Source: Spirochaetota bacterium
GTDB lineage: Bacteria; Spirochaetota; UBA4802; UBA5550
DNA: 64,000 nucleotides
Direction: 5' to 3'
Assembly: GCA_025457915.1 (NCBI GenBank)
Contig: JALOTL010000002.1
Coordinates: 1 to 64,000, forward strand
Position numbers and translations under genes: made by a program. Below the pieces are notes generated by a model. That model was not told the DNA's origin. It did no database searches and worked only from the letters and a program-made list of their open reading frames with translations. Of this stretch, positions 51,203 to 60,535 are shown in pieces. Numbering within the stretch: the first letter of the stretch is position 1; every line of letters begins with the position of its first letter.

Positions 51203-52419
51203 AGATATGCCTTCTCTGCTACAGGGGAAACCCCTATTCCGGCGGCCAGGGAATCTATCTTAAATACATAGCCGAGGAGATGGTGAGACAGGGCCACGAG
51301 GTGCACGCGATCGTAGGTCCGCCCTATCCCCTTCCGATGAAGGGCGTCGTCCTTCACAAAATCCCAAACAACCAGTACTACGTGAAAAAGGGCGCTGAGG
51401 TGATCAACCCCTCGTCCCCGTTCGATGTTTTTACCCCGATAAATTTTTACGAATACCTGCACTCCAGGCTCGGCGCCTTTCCGGAGATAAGTTCTTTCGG
51501 GTACAGGGCGTACCTCATGCTGCGGAAACTCGCGCCCAGGCACGGCTTCGATATAATACACGACAACCAGTCCCTCGGGTACGGCCTGCTCATGATGAAA
51601 TCGCTCGGGATACCGGTCGTTGCGACCATCCATCATCCCCTGACGATCGACCTTGAGAACGTGCTGGAAAGGACGGCCGCATTCAAAAAGAAGTTCAAGT
51701 CGGTCATGTTTTATCCGACCCTCATGCAGAAAATCGTGTCCCGGAGACTGGACCGCATAATAGCCGTTTCGCACGATTCGAAATCAAGGATCGGCACGGA
51801 CTTCGGCGTCCCGCCGGATAAAATTTCAGTTGTGCACAACGGCCTGGACACCGGCATATTCAGGCCGCTTCCCGGGGTGAAGAAGAAAAGGGGCAAGATA
51901 CTGTTCGTGGGAAACGTGGAGGACGGGAAGAAGGGGTTCGTCTACCTTCTCAAGGCGCTGTCGCTCGTGAAAGCCGGGGTCGTCCTGACCGCCGTGGACG
52001 GCGGCTCCCCGCACAGGAACATAACCGGGCCGCTGATAGAGAAGCTCGGTCTGGCGGGCAGGGTCGAATTCACCGGGAAGATAGGAAACGAGGAGCTGGT
52101 CAGGCATTACGGCGAGTCCGAAATTGCCGTCGTGCCGTCGGTCTATGAGGGTTTCGGGTTCCCGGCTGCCGAGGCCATGGCCTGCGGCGTTCCCGTCATA
52201 TCCAGCGACGGTGGCGCGCTGCCGGAGGTGGTGGGGGATTCAGGGCTTGTCGTTCCGGCAAGGGACGAAAGGGCTCTCGCGAACGCGATAGACGACCTGG
52301 CTTCCGACAGGGCGAGGATGAGGGCCATGTCCGGCGCTGGAATTGAAAGGGTCAGGACACACTTCAACTGGGAAAGGGCGGTGGAGCGGATGCTGGAGAT
52401 CTACAGGATGTTCAAATGA
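51199..52419 (+). CDS. GT4-family glycosyltransferase
   Basis: The 406-residue GT-B fold enzyme has an N-terminal GGQGIYLKYIAEEM acceptor loop and a C-terminal EGFGFPAAEAMACGVPVISSDGGALPEVVG block with the EX7E glutamates (short pieces GFGFPAAEAMACGVPV and GALPEVVG), the family signature. It transfers a sugar from a nucleotide donor to a glycan or glycolipid. It starts with GTG overlapping the acyltransferase stop. Its 3' end overlaps the convergent SDR gene by 19 nt. Confidence 0.93.
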   Translation: MKICLLCYRGNPYSGGQGIYLKYIAEEMVRQGHEVHAIVGPPYPLPMKGVVLHKIPNNQYYVKKGAEVINPSSPFDVFTPINFYEYLHSRLGAFPEISSFGYRAYLMLRKLAPRHGFDIIHDNQSLGYGLLMMKSLGIPVVATIHHPLTIDLENVLERTAAFKKKFKSVMFYPTLMQKIVSRRLDRIIAVSHDSKSRIGTDFGVPPDKISVVHNGLDTGIFRPLPGVKKKRGKILFVGNVEDGKKGFVYLLKALSLVKAGVVLTAVDGGSPHRNITGPLIEKLGLAGRVEFTGKIGNEELVRHYGESEIAVVPSVYEGFGFPAAEAMACGVPVISSDGGALPEVVGDSGLVVPARDERALANAIDDLASDRARMRAMSGAGIERVRTHFNWERAVERMLEIYRMFK

Positions 52420-53447
52420 TCCGCCGGGACGGCCGGTTTTTTTCTTTTGATCCTCCCGTTTTCAAGCAGCCAGCGATACGATTTTCTGAATGACGCCTCC
52501 GCGTCTGTCTTTTTATATCCCAGCTCAGTTTCCGCTTTTTTCGACGAATAGAATTCCTGCCTGCAGACGAGAAGCACCCTGTGCGAACTGACCGTAAATG
52601 TTGCATTGAATTTTTTCTCGAAAAATCCCATCACCGCCGCCGTAATCCTCATAAGAGTTTCGGGGATGGGGATGATAGGCCTCGGGCAGCCCGTGATGCC
52701 GTGCAGGATCATGTATATTTCCCTGTATGACATGTTTACGCCGCCGAGCAGGTACCTCTCGCCGCTTTTTCCGGAAACGGCCGCGTCAGCGACGCAGTCA
52801 GCCACGTTTTCAACGTCGGATATCGTTATGCCGCCCCTCGGATAAAACAGGCTCGCGCCGTTTCCGGTGACCCTGAACAGGTTGGTTATGGCCGATGCCC
52901 TGATGTCGTACGGGCCGGTGAGAAGGCCCGGGGAAAGAACAATCACATCCAGTCCCCTGCCGGTATAGGAGAGGGCCAGCCGGTCGGATGCTATCTTGCT
53001 TTTTGTGTACGGGTCACGGACCTCTTCCTGGTCGGCCGGGCCGGTTTCGGAGCCGGGTTTTTCGCGGGTCCCGGATTTTACGGTCTGTATGGTCGATATC
53101 TGGATGAATCTCCTGACGCCGTTTTCAATGCATGCATCGAGCAGGTTGCCGACGCCCCTGATGTTGGTATCCATTTGCTCCTTCTCGCCCTCCCTGCGGA
53201 GGCCGACTACTGCCGCGGCGTTTATTACGCAATCAGCCCCCCCGGTTCCGTTCACGAGGGACGGGAGGTCCGACAGATCTGTTTTGACGATTGTGATGCC
53301 TGACGGATCGGAAATATATTTTTCGATGAGAGACGCGGCGAATTCCGAATCCCTGACGCCGGCGGTCACTTCATGTCCCCGTTCAATGAGTTTGATGAGA
53401 ATATTGAACCCGAGGTGGCCGGTCATGCCTGTCAGGAAAATTTTCAC
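52401..53447 (-). CDS. Extended SDR sugar/lipid dehydrogenase (HpnA/DFR-like)
   Basis: The 348-residue protein has the Rossmann motif GMTGHLG (7-13), the NAAAVVG block and the catalytic pair Tyr147 and Lys151 (YTKSK). It resembles NAD-dependent epimerases and dihydroflavonol-reductase-like proteins such as HpnA. A basic tail (RIKRKKPAVP) ends the protein. It faces the glycosyltransferase and overlaps it by 19 nt. The substrate is unknown. Confidence 0.88.
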   Translation of the reverse strand: MKIFLTGMTGHLGFNILIKLIERGHEVTAGVRDSEFAASLIEKYISDPSGITIVKTDLSDLPSLVNGTGGADCVINAAAVVGLRREGEKEQMDTNIRGVGNLLDACIENGVRRFIQISTIQTVKSGTREKPGSETGPADQEEVRDPYTKSKIASDRLALSYTGRGLDVIVLSPGLLTGPYDIRASAITNLFRVTGNGASLFYPRGGITISDVENVADCVADAAVSGKSGERYLLGGVNMSYREIYMILHGITGCPRPIIPIPETLMRITAAVMGFFEKKFNATFTVSSHRVLLVCRQEFYSSKKAETELGYKKTDAEASFRKSYRWLLENGRIKRKKPAVPADHLNIL

Positions 53448-53501
53448 GGATCGCTCCTTGCCGGATGGATTGTTTCAATGATCAATCTGCAGTCCTTTTT
53501 T

Positions 53502-54272
53502 TCAATCCGGAATTTTAACCCGGGTATTTTTTTTTATTCCGGTGCAGCTTTTTATGAAGCCGAAATTAAGGTTTCTTCCCTCATCGCCGGCCCTGTATGA
53601 ATGGAATTCACCGTTATTTTTAAGGGTGCAGATGCCGGAGCAGTAGATATTATCCGGATCAAGTCCTTCATCGACCAGCGAACGATTGATATTTTTCCAC
53701 AGGTCTAGGTATATCCGCCCTTCATGGATCAGGGTGTCCTGTTTGAACTGGACCGCGACGTCTTCATTTACGCTGTATGATTCACCGCTTATCGAAGGCA
53801 GCAGGAAGGCGCGGATGCCGGAGGGGTCAGAGCCCATTGAAATCAGCATCGAAGCCGCCTTGCCGGTTATGTTCAGCCTGGTGCTCCTCCATCCGGAATG
53901 GACCGCGGCGAGGATTTTTTTCACCGGGTCGTACAGGAATACCGGCACGCAATCGGCTGTCCTGATTACCAGGCAGAGATCCGGCAGGGCGGTTATCAGG
54001 CCGTCAGCCTCACCGGCCGTCATCGAATCGATTTCCGGATAGGATCCGAGAGTGATTATTCCGTCGCCGTGCATCTGGCTGAGAAACACGATGTTCCTGC
54101 GTTCTATTCCTGTGGTCCTGTTTATCAACGACTTCTCGTCATCCCTGACCTGCTCACGCGGGGCCGAGTAATCGATGCTGACGGTTTTTTTCCCCGCGGT
54201 CTGTATCACGAGTTCTTTAAACGGGGAATCCAGCACAAAAAAACCGTTACTGTCTTTCATGAACCGGGTCAT
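53502..54272 (-). CDS. pgeF: Laccase-domain purine nucleoside/peptidoglycan-editing factor PgeF
   Basis: The 256-residue protein has the YfiH/PgeF motifs: SQMHGDGI, RTADCVPVFLYD and AAVHSGWR with the zinc His-Cys-His set, and the late EFHSYRAG. The usual GPSI loop is LLPSIS. The family cleans up peptidoglycan with wrong amino acids and can act on purine nucleosides. ATG 54272 overlaps the PHP phosphatase stop (ATGA); ATG 54260 is the alternative. Confidence 0.9.
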   Translation of the reverse strand: MTRFMKDSNGFFVLDSPFKELVIQTAGKKTVSIDYSAPREQVRDDEKSLINRTTGIERRNIVFLSQMHGDGIITLGSYPEIDSMTAGEADGLITALPDLCLVIRTADCVPVFLYDPVKKILAAVHSGWRSTRLNITGKAASMLISMGSDPSGIRAFLLPSISGESYSVNEDVAVQFKQDTLIHEGRIYLDLWKNINRSLVDEGLDPDNIYCSGICTLKNNGEFHSYRAGDEGRNLNFGFIKSCTGIKKNTRVKIPD

Positions 54273-55063
54273 AGGGCTATGTCGTATCTCTTGCGCGACG
54301 AGTAGCCGGAGACCTTGACGTATCCGGCTTTCTTTATCATCCTTACCGCGTCCTGGAGGCCGTAATCGACCAGCTCCGGGGAATGGCAGTCGGTACCGAG
54401 GGTGATCGGAACGTTGTTTTCAAAAAAAATTTTAAATATATCATGCGAAGGGTACATCTCGCCGACCGGCTTAAGCAGGCCGGAGGTGTTGATTTCGACG
54501 GACATGTTTTTCCTGGAGATTTTTTTTACGATTCTTTCGACCGCGGCCCCGTGGTCTTTCTTCGGGCGGTGTCCGAATTTTTTCACCAGGTCGAAGTGCC
54601 CGACGATATCGAAGAGACCGGAATCGACGAGAGTCTCCAGTATCGAATAATAATCACTGTAAACCTCGTCGATGTCCCTTTTGTCGAATTCATTGACGAA
54701 TGCGGGATGGTCGAAAGGCCACTCGTCGATGAAATGGCAGGATCCGATGAGGTAATCTATCCTCCGGTCCTCGAAGTAGCCTTCATCGAATTCGCCCCAC
54801 AGCGGATAATCGACCTCGAAGCCCAGCCTGATCTGCAGCCTGCCTGAATACTCGCCCTTTTTTTCCGTAATCAGCCCGATGTAATGCTCGACAGTTCCCG
54901 GGTCCATCGTTATCCCCTCCCTGAATGGAAGGGGTATGGGCGCATGGTCGGAAAAGCCGAGCTCAGATATCCCTGATTTTATCGCGGTAAGAATATAATC
55001 GTCCACGGTCCCGGTGGCGTGGCCGCACAGGTGTGTATGGCAGTGATAGTTTTCGGGAAGCAT
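54269..55063 (-). CDS. PHP-family histidinol-phosphatase-like enzyme
   Basis: The 264-residue TIM-barrel metalloenzyme has the PHP motifs: YHCHTHLCGHATGTVDDY (metal site 1), LGFSDHAP, IGSCHFIDEWPFD, VGHFDLVKKFG and LGTDCHSPE. It is close to HisK-type histidinol phosphatase, but other PHP phosphoesterase roles are possible as no his operon is nearby. ATG 55063 overlaps the upstream stop (TGATG). It is coupled to pgeF and the 222-residue gene. Confidence 0.88.
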   Translation of the reverse strand: MLPENYHCHTHLCGHATGTVDDYILTAIKSGISELGFSDHAPIPLPFREGITMDPGTVEHYIGLITEKKGEYSGRLQIRLGFEVDYPLWGEFDEGYFEDRRIDYLIGSCHFIDEWPFDHPAFVNEFDKRDIDEVYSDYYSILETLVDSGLFDIVGHFDLVKKFGHRPKKDHGAAVERIVKKISRKNMSVEINTSGLLKPVGEMYPSHDIFKIFFENNVPITLGTDCHSPELVDYGLQDAVRMIKKAGYVKVSGYSSRKRYDIAL

Positions 55064-55731
55064 CAATACCCGTGCCGGGCATAGTAGAATGATATATCGG
55101 AAAGAATCTCGTAGATTTTGTCCCTCGGGCTGTTCTTTTTTATGAAGAATTTTTCAATTCTTTCGTCATTGCCCGCGGAAACCATGGATATCATGTACCA
55201 CAGCGGATGAATGAAAATTTCATTGCTTTCGCCGGGTTTCTTGATGGTGTCATCGAGCAGGTGTCCCCCCGATATCCTGTCGAGTTCCATCGATTTGAAG
55301 CCGTAAAATCCGTCAATCCGGGACGCGTCGATCATATAGAAATGGGGGCTGAAAAGATACATGACGAGTATCTTTTTTTTCCTGAGGTAGAGCCCGACCA
55401 TTTCCACTTCTCCGACCTCTATCAGCTTCGGCCTTATGACGATTTTATCTATTTTGGCGAAGTCGCCGGTCCTCGGGTAGAACGACAGAAGGTTCCTTAC
55501 CTTGTCCGGGCCGTATAGTATCGGGGGACTGCCGGGATAACCGAGGTGGGGGTGTATTATTTCTATGGAACCGGATTCATGCTTAAACATGTCCTTGAGA
55601 TAAAGACGGTCGAATCTTGAATTGAGAATGGAATCTATGTCCCTGCTAATGTCTTCATCGATATTTTCTATCCTGTGGTTCAACTCGGATTCATAATAAT
55701 AGTTGTTGCAGTATTCTTTGATATCGAACAT
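55063..55731 (-). CDS. Uncharacterised protein of the pgeF operon
   Basis: The 222-residue protein is soluble, without signal or membrane helices, and rich in Ile, Asp and Lys. Possible strand-helix motifs are IEIIHPHLGYPGSPP and IVIRPKLIEVGEVEMVGLYL (given in part: KLIEVGEVEMVGLYL). The C-terminal half has FIHPLWYMISMVSAG. I do not recognise a family. It is the first gene of a three-gene overlapping operon with the PHP enzyme and pgeF. Confidence 0.6.
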   Translation of the reverse strand: MFDIKEYCNNYYYESELNHRIENIDEDISRDIDSILNSRFDRLYLKDMFKHESGSIEIIHPHLGYPGSPPILYGPDKVRNLLSFYPRTGDFAKIDKIVIRPKLIEVGEVEMVGLYLRKKKILVMYLFSPHFYMIDASRIDGFYGFKSMELDRISGGHLLDDTIKKPGESNEIFIHPLWYMISMVSAGNDERIEKFFIKKNSPRDKIYEILSDISFYYARHGY

Positions 55732-55938
55732 AAAAATGACCCTTCTTGATAGTTTTAATAATATAACAAGCCGGCGGGTGTTTTGTCAAATATTAATGGC
55801 CCCGCGGTTAATGCGCTTTTATAACGGCTCCGGTACGATTATTAATTGCTCGGTTTGCAGACCTGTGTCCGATAAATGTAACAGTACTGTAAACGGCACC
55901 CTTTGCAATGCGGCCCCTGAGCGTTGAATTTAAAGGAA

Positions 55939-56216
55939 ATGAAGAAAAATGACTCGTTGAAGGAGCTGATGGGCGTCTCTGTTGTCGGCAGGTCGATTTC
56001 GAAGGATCTTTTTGAAATCGGCATTTAAACCGTTTCCGGTCTGAAGGGAAAGGACCCGGAAAGGCTTTATGAAATGATTAACGAATCGAAGGGCGGCCGG
56101 CAGGACAGGTGCCTTCTGTATGTGATCAGGTGCGCGGTATATTTCGTTTCAGAAGGGAGCTTCTCAAATGGTGGAACTGGAAAGATAAAAATCCGCATAC
56201 GGGGAAAAAATGCTAA
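55939..56216 (+). pseudogene. Cdd1 (pathogenicity locus) family pseudogene, two lesions
   Basis: The frame from ATG 55939 (GGAAA upstream) reads a helix-hairpin-helix protein: MKKNDSLKELMGVSVVGRSI and SKDLFEIGI, then a stop TAA at 56026-56028, then in frame TVSGLKGKDPERLYEM, DRCLLYVIRCAVYFVSEG. A second lesion follows: one G appears lost in GGG 56155-56157, and in the shifted frame the normal end ELLKWWNWKDKNPH then appears to TAA 56214-56216. The two halves make a nearly full Cdd1/DUF4332-type protein (about 90 residues). Confidence 0.85.
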
Positions 56217-56295
56217 AGAAAATCCCGCGGATTGCCGATATTTAGACTGGCCATAGTGTCCTCTCAAGGAGGAGGGGACGTATCGGGAGGTTGTT

Positions 56296-56460
56296 ATGAA
56301 GGATCTCATGAAAAAGGAGGATCGTGAGATAAAGGACGAGGGCGCGTCTGTAGACCCGGACAAGATAAGGGAATTCAAGGAAAAGATCAAGGACAAGAAT
56401 TACCTTGATCACGCCATAAACAGAATAGCCACGGATTTATCTCATTATCTGACCAGATGA
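56296..56460 (+). CDS. FlgM-like anti-sigma-28 small protein
   Basis: The 54-residue protein starts with ATG 56296 after a strong GGGAGG. Its C-terminal half VDPDKIREFKEKIKDKNYLD (short form VDPDKIREFKEKI) and INRIATDLSHYL matches the FlgM sigma-28-binding pattern (V-D-x-x-K-I/V-x-x-L/F-K-x-x-I, then IA-x-x-L). In other bacteria FlgM blocks FliA until the hook is made and is then exported. It is too short for the first pass of most gene finders. It lies 19 nt before the AI-2E family gene. Confidence 0.65.
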   Translation: MKDLMKKEDREIKDEGASVDPDKIREFKEKIKDKNYLDHAINRIATDLSHYLTR

Positions 56461-56479
56461 AGAACACTCGAGTTTATTG

Positions 56480-57562
56480 ATGATTGAAAAAGATTCATAT
56501 CAGATTTTGATTGAAAAGAAGGGACTCAGGTACCTTTTCTTTTTCATATTCGGCGCGGTAATTCTGGGTCTCGCTTACATATTCCAGATTTATTTCTGGC
56601 CGTTTCTCGTTGCAGTCATACTGTACCTTGCGATCAAACCCTTCTACGACAGGATCGCGATGCATGTAAAGAGCAAGTCCCTGAGCTCCGCGATTATTAT
56701 TCTGCTCCTCTTCGTGCTGTTTTTTGTCCCGTTATTTTTTCTTCTTTTATCCATAGCCGACCAGGCATACCAGCTTTATGTTTATATCGAGCACAAGTTT
56801 GCGGCAGGGCTTTACATGGATTTCATAACCAGTCCTAACGTTGAACACCTGCTCAATGTTCTGAATCTCAATGAAAAGGAAATTGCTTCAAAGATAACCG
56901 AATTTCTCCAGAAGATGTCGGGTTTCATATTTTCCAGTCTGACTGCCGTTGTGTCCTTTCCGTTGAATTTTATAATGAACTTCATTTTCATGCTGATGAT
57001 GCTCTTTGTGCTTCTCAAGGAGGGCCACAGATTTGCCGATGCCTTTTATAAAATTTCACCATTTCCCGACGACATGGAAAAGACCATTGTCGACAGGCTC
57101 AAGCATGTAATAAGGGTCCTTCTTGCCGGTAACATTTTTATAATGATGTCGCAGGGTTTTCTACTGGGACTGGGGCTGTTCATAGCCGGCAGCAAGGTCT
57201 CTGTTTTACTCGGCAGTCTTGGGGCGATCTGTTCGCTGATTCCCGTGGTCGGAACCGCCCTGATATGGGTTCCGTTCGCTGTTTACCTTGCCGCAACTGG
57301 CATGTATATCTGGGCCATTTTCATTTCCATATGGTCACTGGTGTGCTATCTACTCCTTGAAAACTTTCTCAAGCCTAAAATTTTCGGTAGCAAGCTCAAC
57401 TTCCACCCCATGGTTTTTTTCTTTCTTCTGCTGGGCAGCATCCAGTCCTTCGGAATGCCTGGCATCATACTGGGTCCGATTCTTCTGACTATATTCCATT
57501 CATTTTGGGAGATATATAAACTCCTGAAGGGCCTCGATTTTTCCGCGGGCGGCGGGGAATAA
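56480..57562 (+). CDS. AI-2E family transporter (YdiK/PerM-like)
   Basis: The 360-residue membrane protein has eight or so helices with the AI-2E/UPF0118 pattern: an N-terminal pair of helices, the amphipathic loop after about residue 110, FPLNFIMNFIFMLMMLFVLL, and the late LLENFLKPKIFGSKLNFHPM and LILGPILLTIF-like motif (here IILGPILLTIF). Family members move diverse small molecules or Na+/H+ and the exact substrate is unclear. ATG 56480 follows a TTG one codon earlier; no strong Shine-Dalgarno is seen. Confidence 0.88.
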   Translation: MIEKDSYQILIEKKGLRYLFFFIFGAVILGLAYIFQIYFWPFLVAVILYLAIKPFYDRIAMHVKSKSLSSAIIILLLFVLFFVPLFFLLLSIADQAYQLYVYIEHKFAAGLYMDFITSPNVEHLLNVLNLNEKEIASKITEFLQKMSGFIFSSLTAVVSFPLNFIMNFIFMLMMLFVLLKEGHRFADAFYKISPFPDDMEKTIVDRLKHVIRVLLAGNIFIMMSQGFLLGLGLFIAGSKVSVLLGSLGAICSLIPVVGTALIWVPFAVYLAATGMYIWAIFISIWSLVCYLLLENFLKPKIFGSKLNFHPMVFFFLLLGSIQSFGMPGIILGPILLTIFHSFWEIYKLLKGLDFSAGGGE

Positions 57563-57738
57563 TCCGTAAATCCCTGCCGGTCATGATCAATGCGGCTTTT
57601 TTGATAATTCAGCCTTTCCCTTGTTCCGATAATGAGATTGGACTGTGTCGGATTTTTTCTTGACGCTGTCCCGATGAGTTAATAAATTAATTTAACTATG
57701 CTGCGGACCGGCTTTCCGGGCATGGTAAAGGCGGAATA

Positions 57739-58968
57739 ATGAAGAAGTGGTCAATAACAGGAGTCAGCGTACTCACGCCGGAAAAATCTATAGGCAGGGC
57801 CAGCGTCGTGATAAACGGCGAAAGGATAGAAGGCGTAGTAAAGGGTAAATCAAGCCAGCCGGTTTCGGTAAGCCTGGAAAATACCGTGCTTCTACCGGGA
57901 TTGATCAATGGACACGACCACCTTCTTGGGACCTATTATCCTAAAATCGGGAACGGCCCTTACGAGAACTGGCTCCCCTGGGACAATGATCTTAAAAGCG
58001 CCCCCCTCTACCAGGAAAGGCAGCAGATAGAGAACAGGGACCTCTATATACTCGGAGCTTACAGAAACCTCGTATCAGGAGTCGCTACCGTATCGGACCA
58101 CATTCCGCATTTCGTGGCCGAGCCGTACTACGACCTCCTTCCAATGAAGGCTATCAGGAACTATTCGCTGGCCCATTCCATAACTTCATTCGCCCTCAAG
58201 TGGGGAGAGGAAATTGACAAGGAATACAAAAAGGCGCTCGACGGGGACATGCCGTTCGTGACGCATTGCTCCGAGGGATTCGACGAGGAGACAGCCAGGG
58301 ACGTTATCACGCTTGATAGAAAGGGCGGGTTGGGCGATCATTCCGTCCTGGTTCACGGCCTGGCCTTTTCCGAGTCCGACATGAAGCTGATAAAGCAGAG
58401 GGGCGCCTCCGTCGTCTGGTGCGCCGACTCGAACATGTACATGTACAATGAGACGGCCGACGTAAAAATGCTGCTCGACATGGGAATCAACGTCTGCATA
58501 GGGACCGATTCCCCTGCTTCCGGGGGCCTGAACCTTCTTTATGAATTGAAATACGACAAGGCCCTGTACGAGGAGATTTACGGCGAAGAACTGCCGGACA
58601 GTACAATTGTAAAAATGGTGACCGTGAATCCGGCGAAGGCCTTCAGGCTGAAGAAGGCCGGCCAGATTGCCGAGGGTTACAGGGCTGATTTAATAGCCGT
58701 AACCGACAGGGGCGGGAGTCCCTATTCATCGGTTGTAAATGCCGAAATGAAGGACATTAGGCTGGTGGTTATAGACGGAAGGCCGGTATACGCCGACGCG
58801 GAGTATTCATTTGTTTTCGATTCGTTAAAAGTGGATTACCAGAGGATCAGGCTGGGCGGGACCGACAAGGTCATCATTGGCGATCCGGTAGGGCTGCTCA
58901 GAAGGATAAGCAGAGCGGTAGGATTTAAAAAGGAATTCCCTTTTTTACCGGTCTCGTTCGATGTTTGA
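57739..58968 (+). CDS. Metal-dependent amidohydrolase/deaminase
   Basis: The 409-residue protein has the amidohydrolase (Atz/Trz, cytosine-deaminase-like) metal ligands: His59 and His61 in NGHDHLLG, His176 in THCSEG, His206 in LVHGLAF, Asp257 in GTDSPAS. The N- and C-terminal strands form the side beta-sandwich. It hydrolyses an amide or amine in a heterocycle or related substrate; no operon context identifies which. The start has a moderate Shine-Dalgarno (AAGGCGG). Confidence 0.88.
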   Translation: MKKWSITGVSVLTPEKSIGRASVVINGERIEGVVKGKSSQPVSVSLENTVLLPGLINGHDHLLGTYYPKIGNGPYENWLPWDNDLKSAPLYQERQQIENRDLYILGAYRNLVSGVATVSDHIPHFVAEPYYDLLPMKAIRNYSLAHSITSFALKWGEEIDKEYKKALDGDMPFVTHCSEGFDEETARDVITLDRKGGLGDHSVLVHGLAFSESDMKLIKQRGASVVWCADSNMYMYNETADVKMLLDMGINVCIGTDSPASGGLNLLYELKYDKALYEEIYGEELPDSTIVKMVTVNPAKAFRLKKAGQIAEGYRADLIAVTDRGGSPYSSVVNAEMKDIRLVVIDGRPVYADAEYSFVFDSLKVDYQRIRLGGTDKVIIGDPVGLLRRISRAVGFKKEFPFLPVSFDV

Positions 58969-59312
58969 GTACTGACGGGATGCGGATGTAATAATGGCGT
59001 TTTTGGCGGATTATATCGCGGATTGCCTTGATTACATCTGCAATTATAAAGATTATTGTCGTTTTAATAAAATTTTACACTTGCCTTTTTAGGGATTATC
59101 ATTATCATAAGCAGGGTGAAGTCCCGGCTGTTTCAATTTATCCGGGATAGCGGTTCTGTGTATAATACAGGGATGCTTTCAAGTTTTTTATTTTAAAGTA
59201 TCCTTGCGGGCTCGTCTGATGAAAGGGTCGGTAAGAGGTTTATTATCTGGTCCCCGATTATTCGGGCGGGCTGTTATAAATTTTAAAATGTATAAAAGCT
59301 GGGGGATATGAA
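58969..59312. other. Intergenic region, possible promoter and hairpin
   Basis: No gene is seen. A loose inverted repeat (GCGGATGTAAT at 58982 region and ATTACATCTGC at about 59031) encloses about 40 nt. TATAAT at 59161-59166 is a possible -10 for the next gene, but no good -35 is 17 bp upstream. Confidence 0.35.
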
Positions 59313-60530
59313 ATGGCCAGCGGAACCTCCGCAGATACGGGCATCATATCAAGAAATTACAAATCCGGATCTATCATCTATTTCGAGGGAGACAAGAGCG
59401 AGTATATTTATATACTCAAGGGCGGAAGGGTGATTCTTACCTCCGTGAAGCTGGATACCGGCGAGGAGATCAAGGAGGAGGTCCGGCAGGGTGAATTCTT
59501 CGGCGTCAAGTCCGCTCTGGGCAAATATCCCAGGGAGGAAACGGCACAGACGATAGGGGATACCATCGTACTGGTGCTCAACCTGGCTGATTTCGAGAAG
59601 CTGGTCCTTCGAAACGTCAACGTCGTCAGGAAGATGCTCCGTGTTTTCAGCAACCAGTTGAGACGCATCGGGAAAATGCAGAGATCCATCCTCGGAGGCA
59701 CCGAGGAAATAAATCCGGACGTCGAGCTTTTCAAGGTCGGCGAATATTATTATAAAAACGGTTCCGTCCAGCACGCGCAGTACGCCTATAAAAAATACAT
59801 GGAGTACTATCCGGACGCGCAGTACGCAAAGCTCGCAATGGAAAGGATAAAGGCCATAGCCGCCGGGCAGCCCTATCCTGATGCAAGCCCCGGACCAAGC
59901 GCGCCGCCTCCCAGACGGCCAGTCGAGGATGAGGATGATGATTCGGGTTTCGACGACGATTCAGGCTCCAGGCGCGGCGATGATGATTTTGATTCTTTCG
60001 ACGACGAGAAAGGGGGTTCGTCATCGGCACTTGTCGACGAGATGGACGACTTTGTTTCAGGAGATAAAAAATCCGACCTACAGGATTTCACGTTTGACGA
60101 CTCCGACCTCGTAGAGAGCCTGGACGAATCGGAAGGCGGCTTATCAGTAAAATTCAGCAAGGCCGCCGCCCTTGCCGCCACTTCAAAATTCGGTGATGCC
60201 CTGAAGCTTTACCAGGATATTATGGCGGCCGGAAACGTCAAGGCCCCCCAGGAAAAAAAGCTCCAGGAGGAGGCGCAAATTGAGGCCGGGATATGCCAGT
60301 CGAAGATGGGGAAAATGAGGGAGGCGCTTGAAACCCTTTCGGGATTTATCAAAAAATTTCCGCAATCTGAAAACGTCAAGAAGGCCATATACTACATCGC
60401 TGAAATATTCGATAACGCCAAGCAGAGCGACAAGGCGATATCTTATTACAACAGGGTCCTGAACATGACGCCCAAGGATGATTTCAGCAAGAAGGCCATG
60501 AACAGAATCAAACAGCTTCAAAACGGGTGA
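59313..60530 (+). CDS. Cyclic-nucleotide-binding protein with TPR tail
   Basis: The 405-residue protein has an N-terminal cNMP-binding barrel (about 10-125: GSIIYFEGDKSEYIYILKGG, GEFFGVKSALGKYPREETA). A TPR pair (about 135-180: YYYKNGSVQHAQYAYKKYME), a long acidic Asp/Ser-rich linker (about 195-270) and three more TPR-like helical repeats follow. No DNA-binding domain is seen. It probably tethers partners when cAMP or cGMP binds. It is 5 nt before another cNMP-binding gene. Confidence 0.85.
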   Translation: MASGTSADTGIISRNYKSGSIIYFEGDKSEYIYILKGGRVILTSVKLDTGEEIKEEVRQGEFFGVKSALGKYPREETAQTIGDTIVLVLNLADFEKLVLRNVNVVRKMLRVFSNQLRRIGKMQRSILGGTEEINPDVELFKVGEYYYKNGSVQHAQYAYKKYMEYYPDAQYAKLAMERIKAIAAGQPYPDASPGPSAPPPRRPVEDEDDDSGFDDDSGSRRGDDDFDSFDDEKGGSSSALVDEMDDFVSGDKKSDLQDFTFDDSDLVESLDESEGGLSVKFSKAAALAATSKFGDALKLYQDIMAAGNVKAPQEKKLQEEAQIEAGICQSKMGKMREALETLSGFIKKFPQSENVKKAIYYIAEIFDNAKQSDKAISYYNRVLNMTPKDDFSKKAMNRIKQLQNG

Positions 60531-60535
60531 TTCAA

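Noticed and set aside
58982-59041. Loose inverted repeat before the cNMP gene
   Set aside because: Long loop and a mismatch make it weak; no known regulator site is matched.
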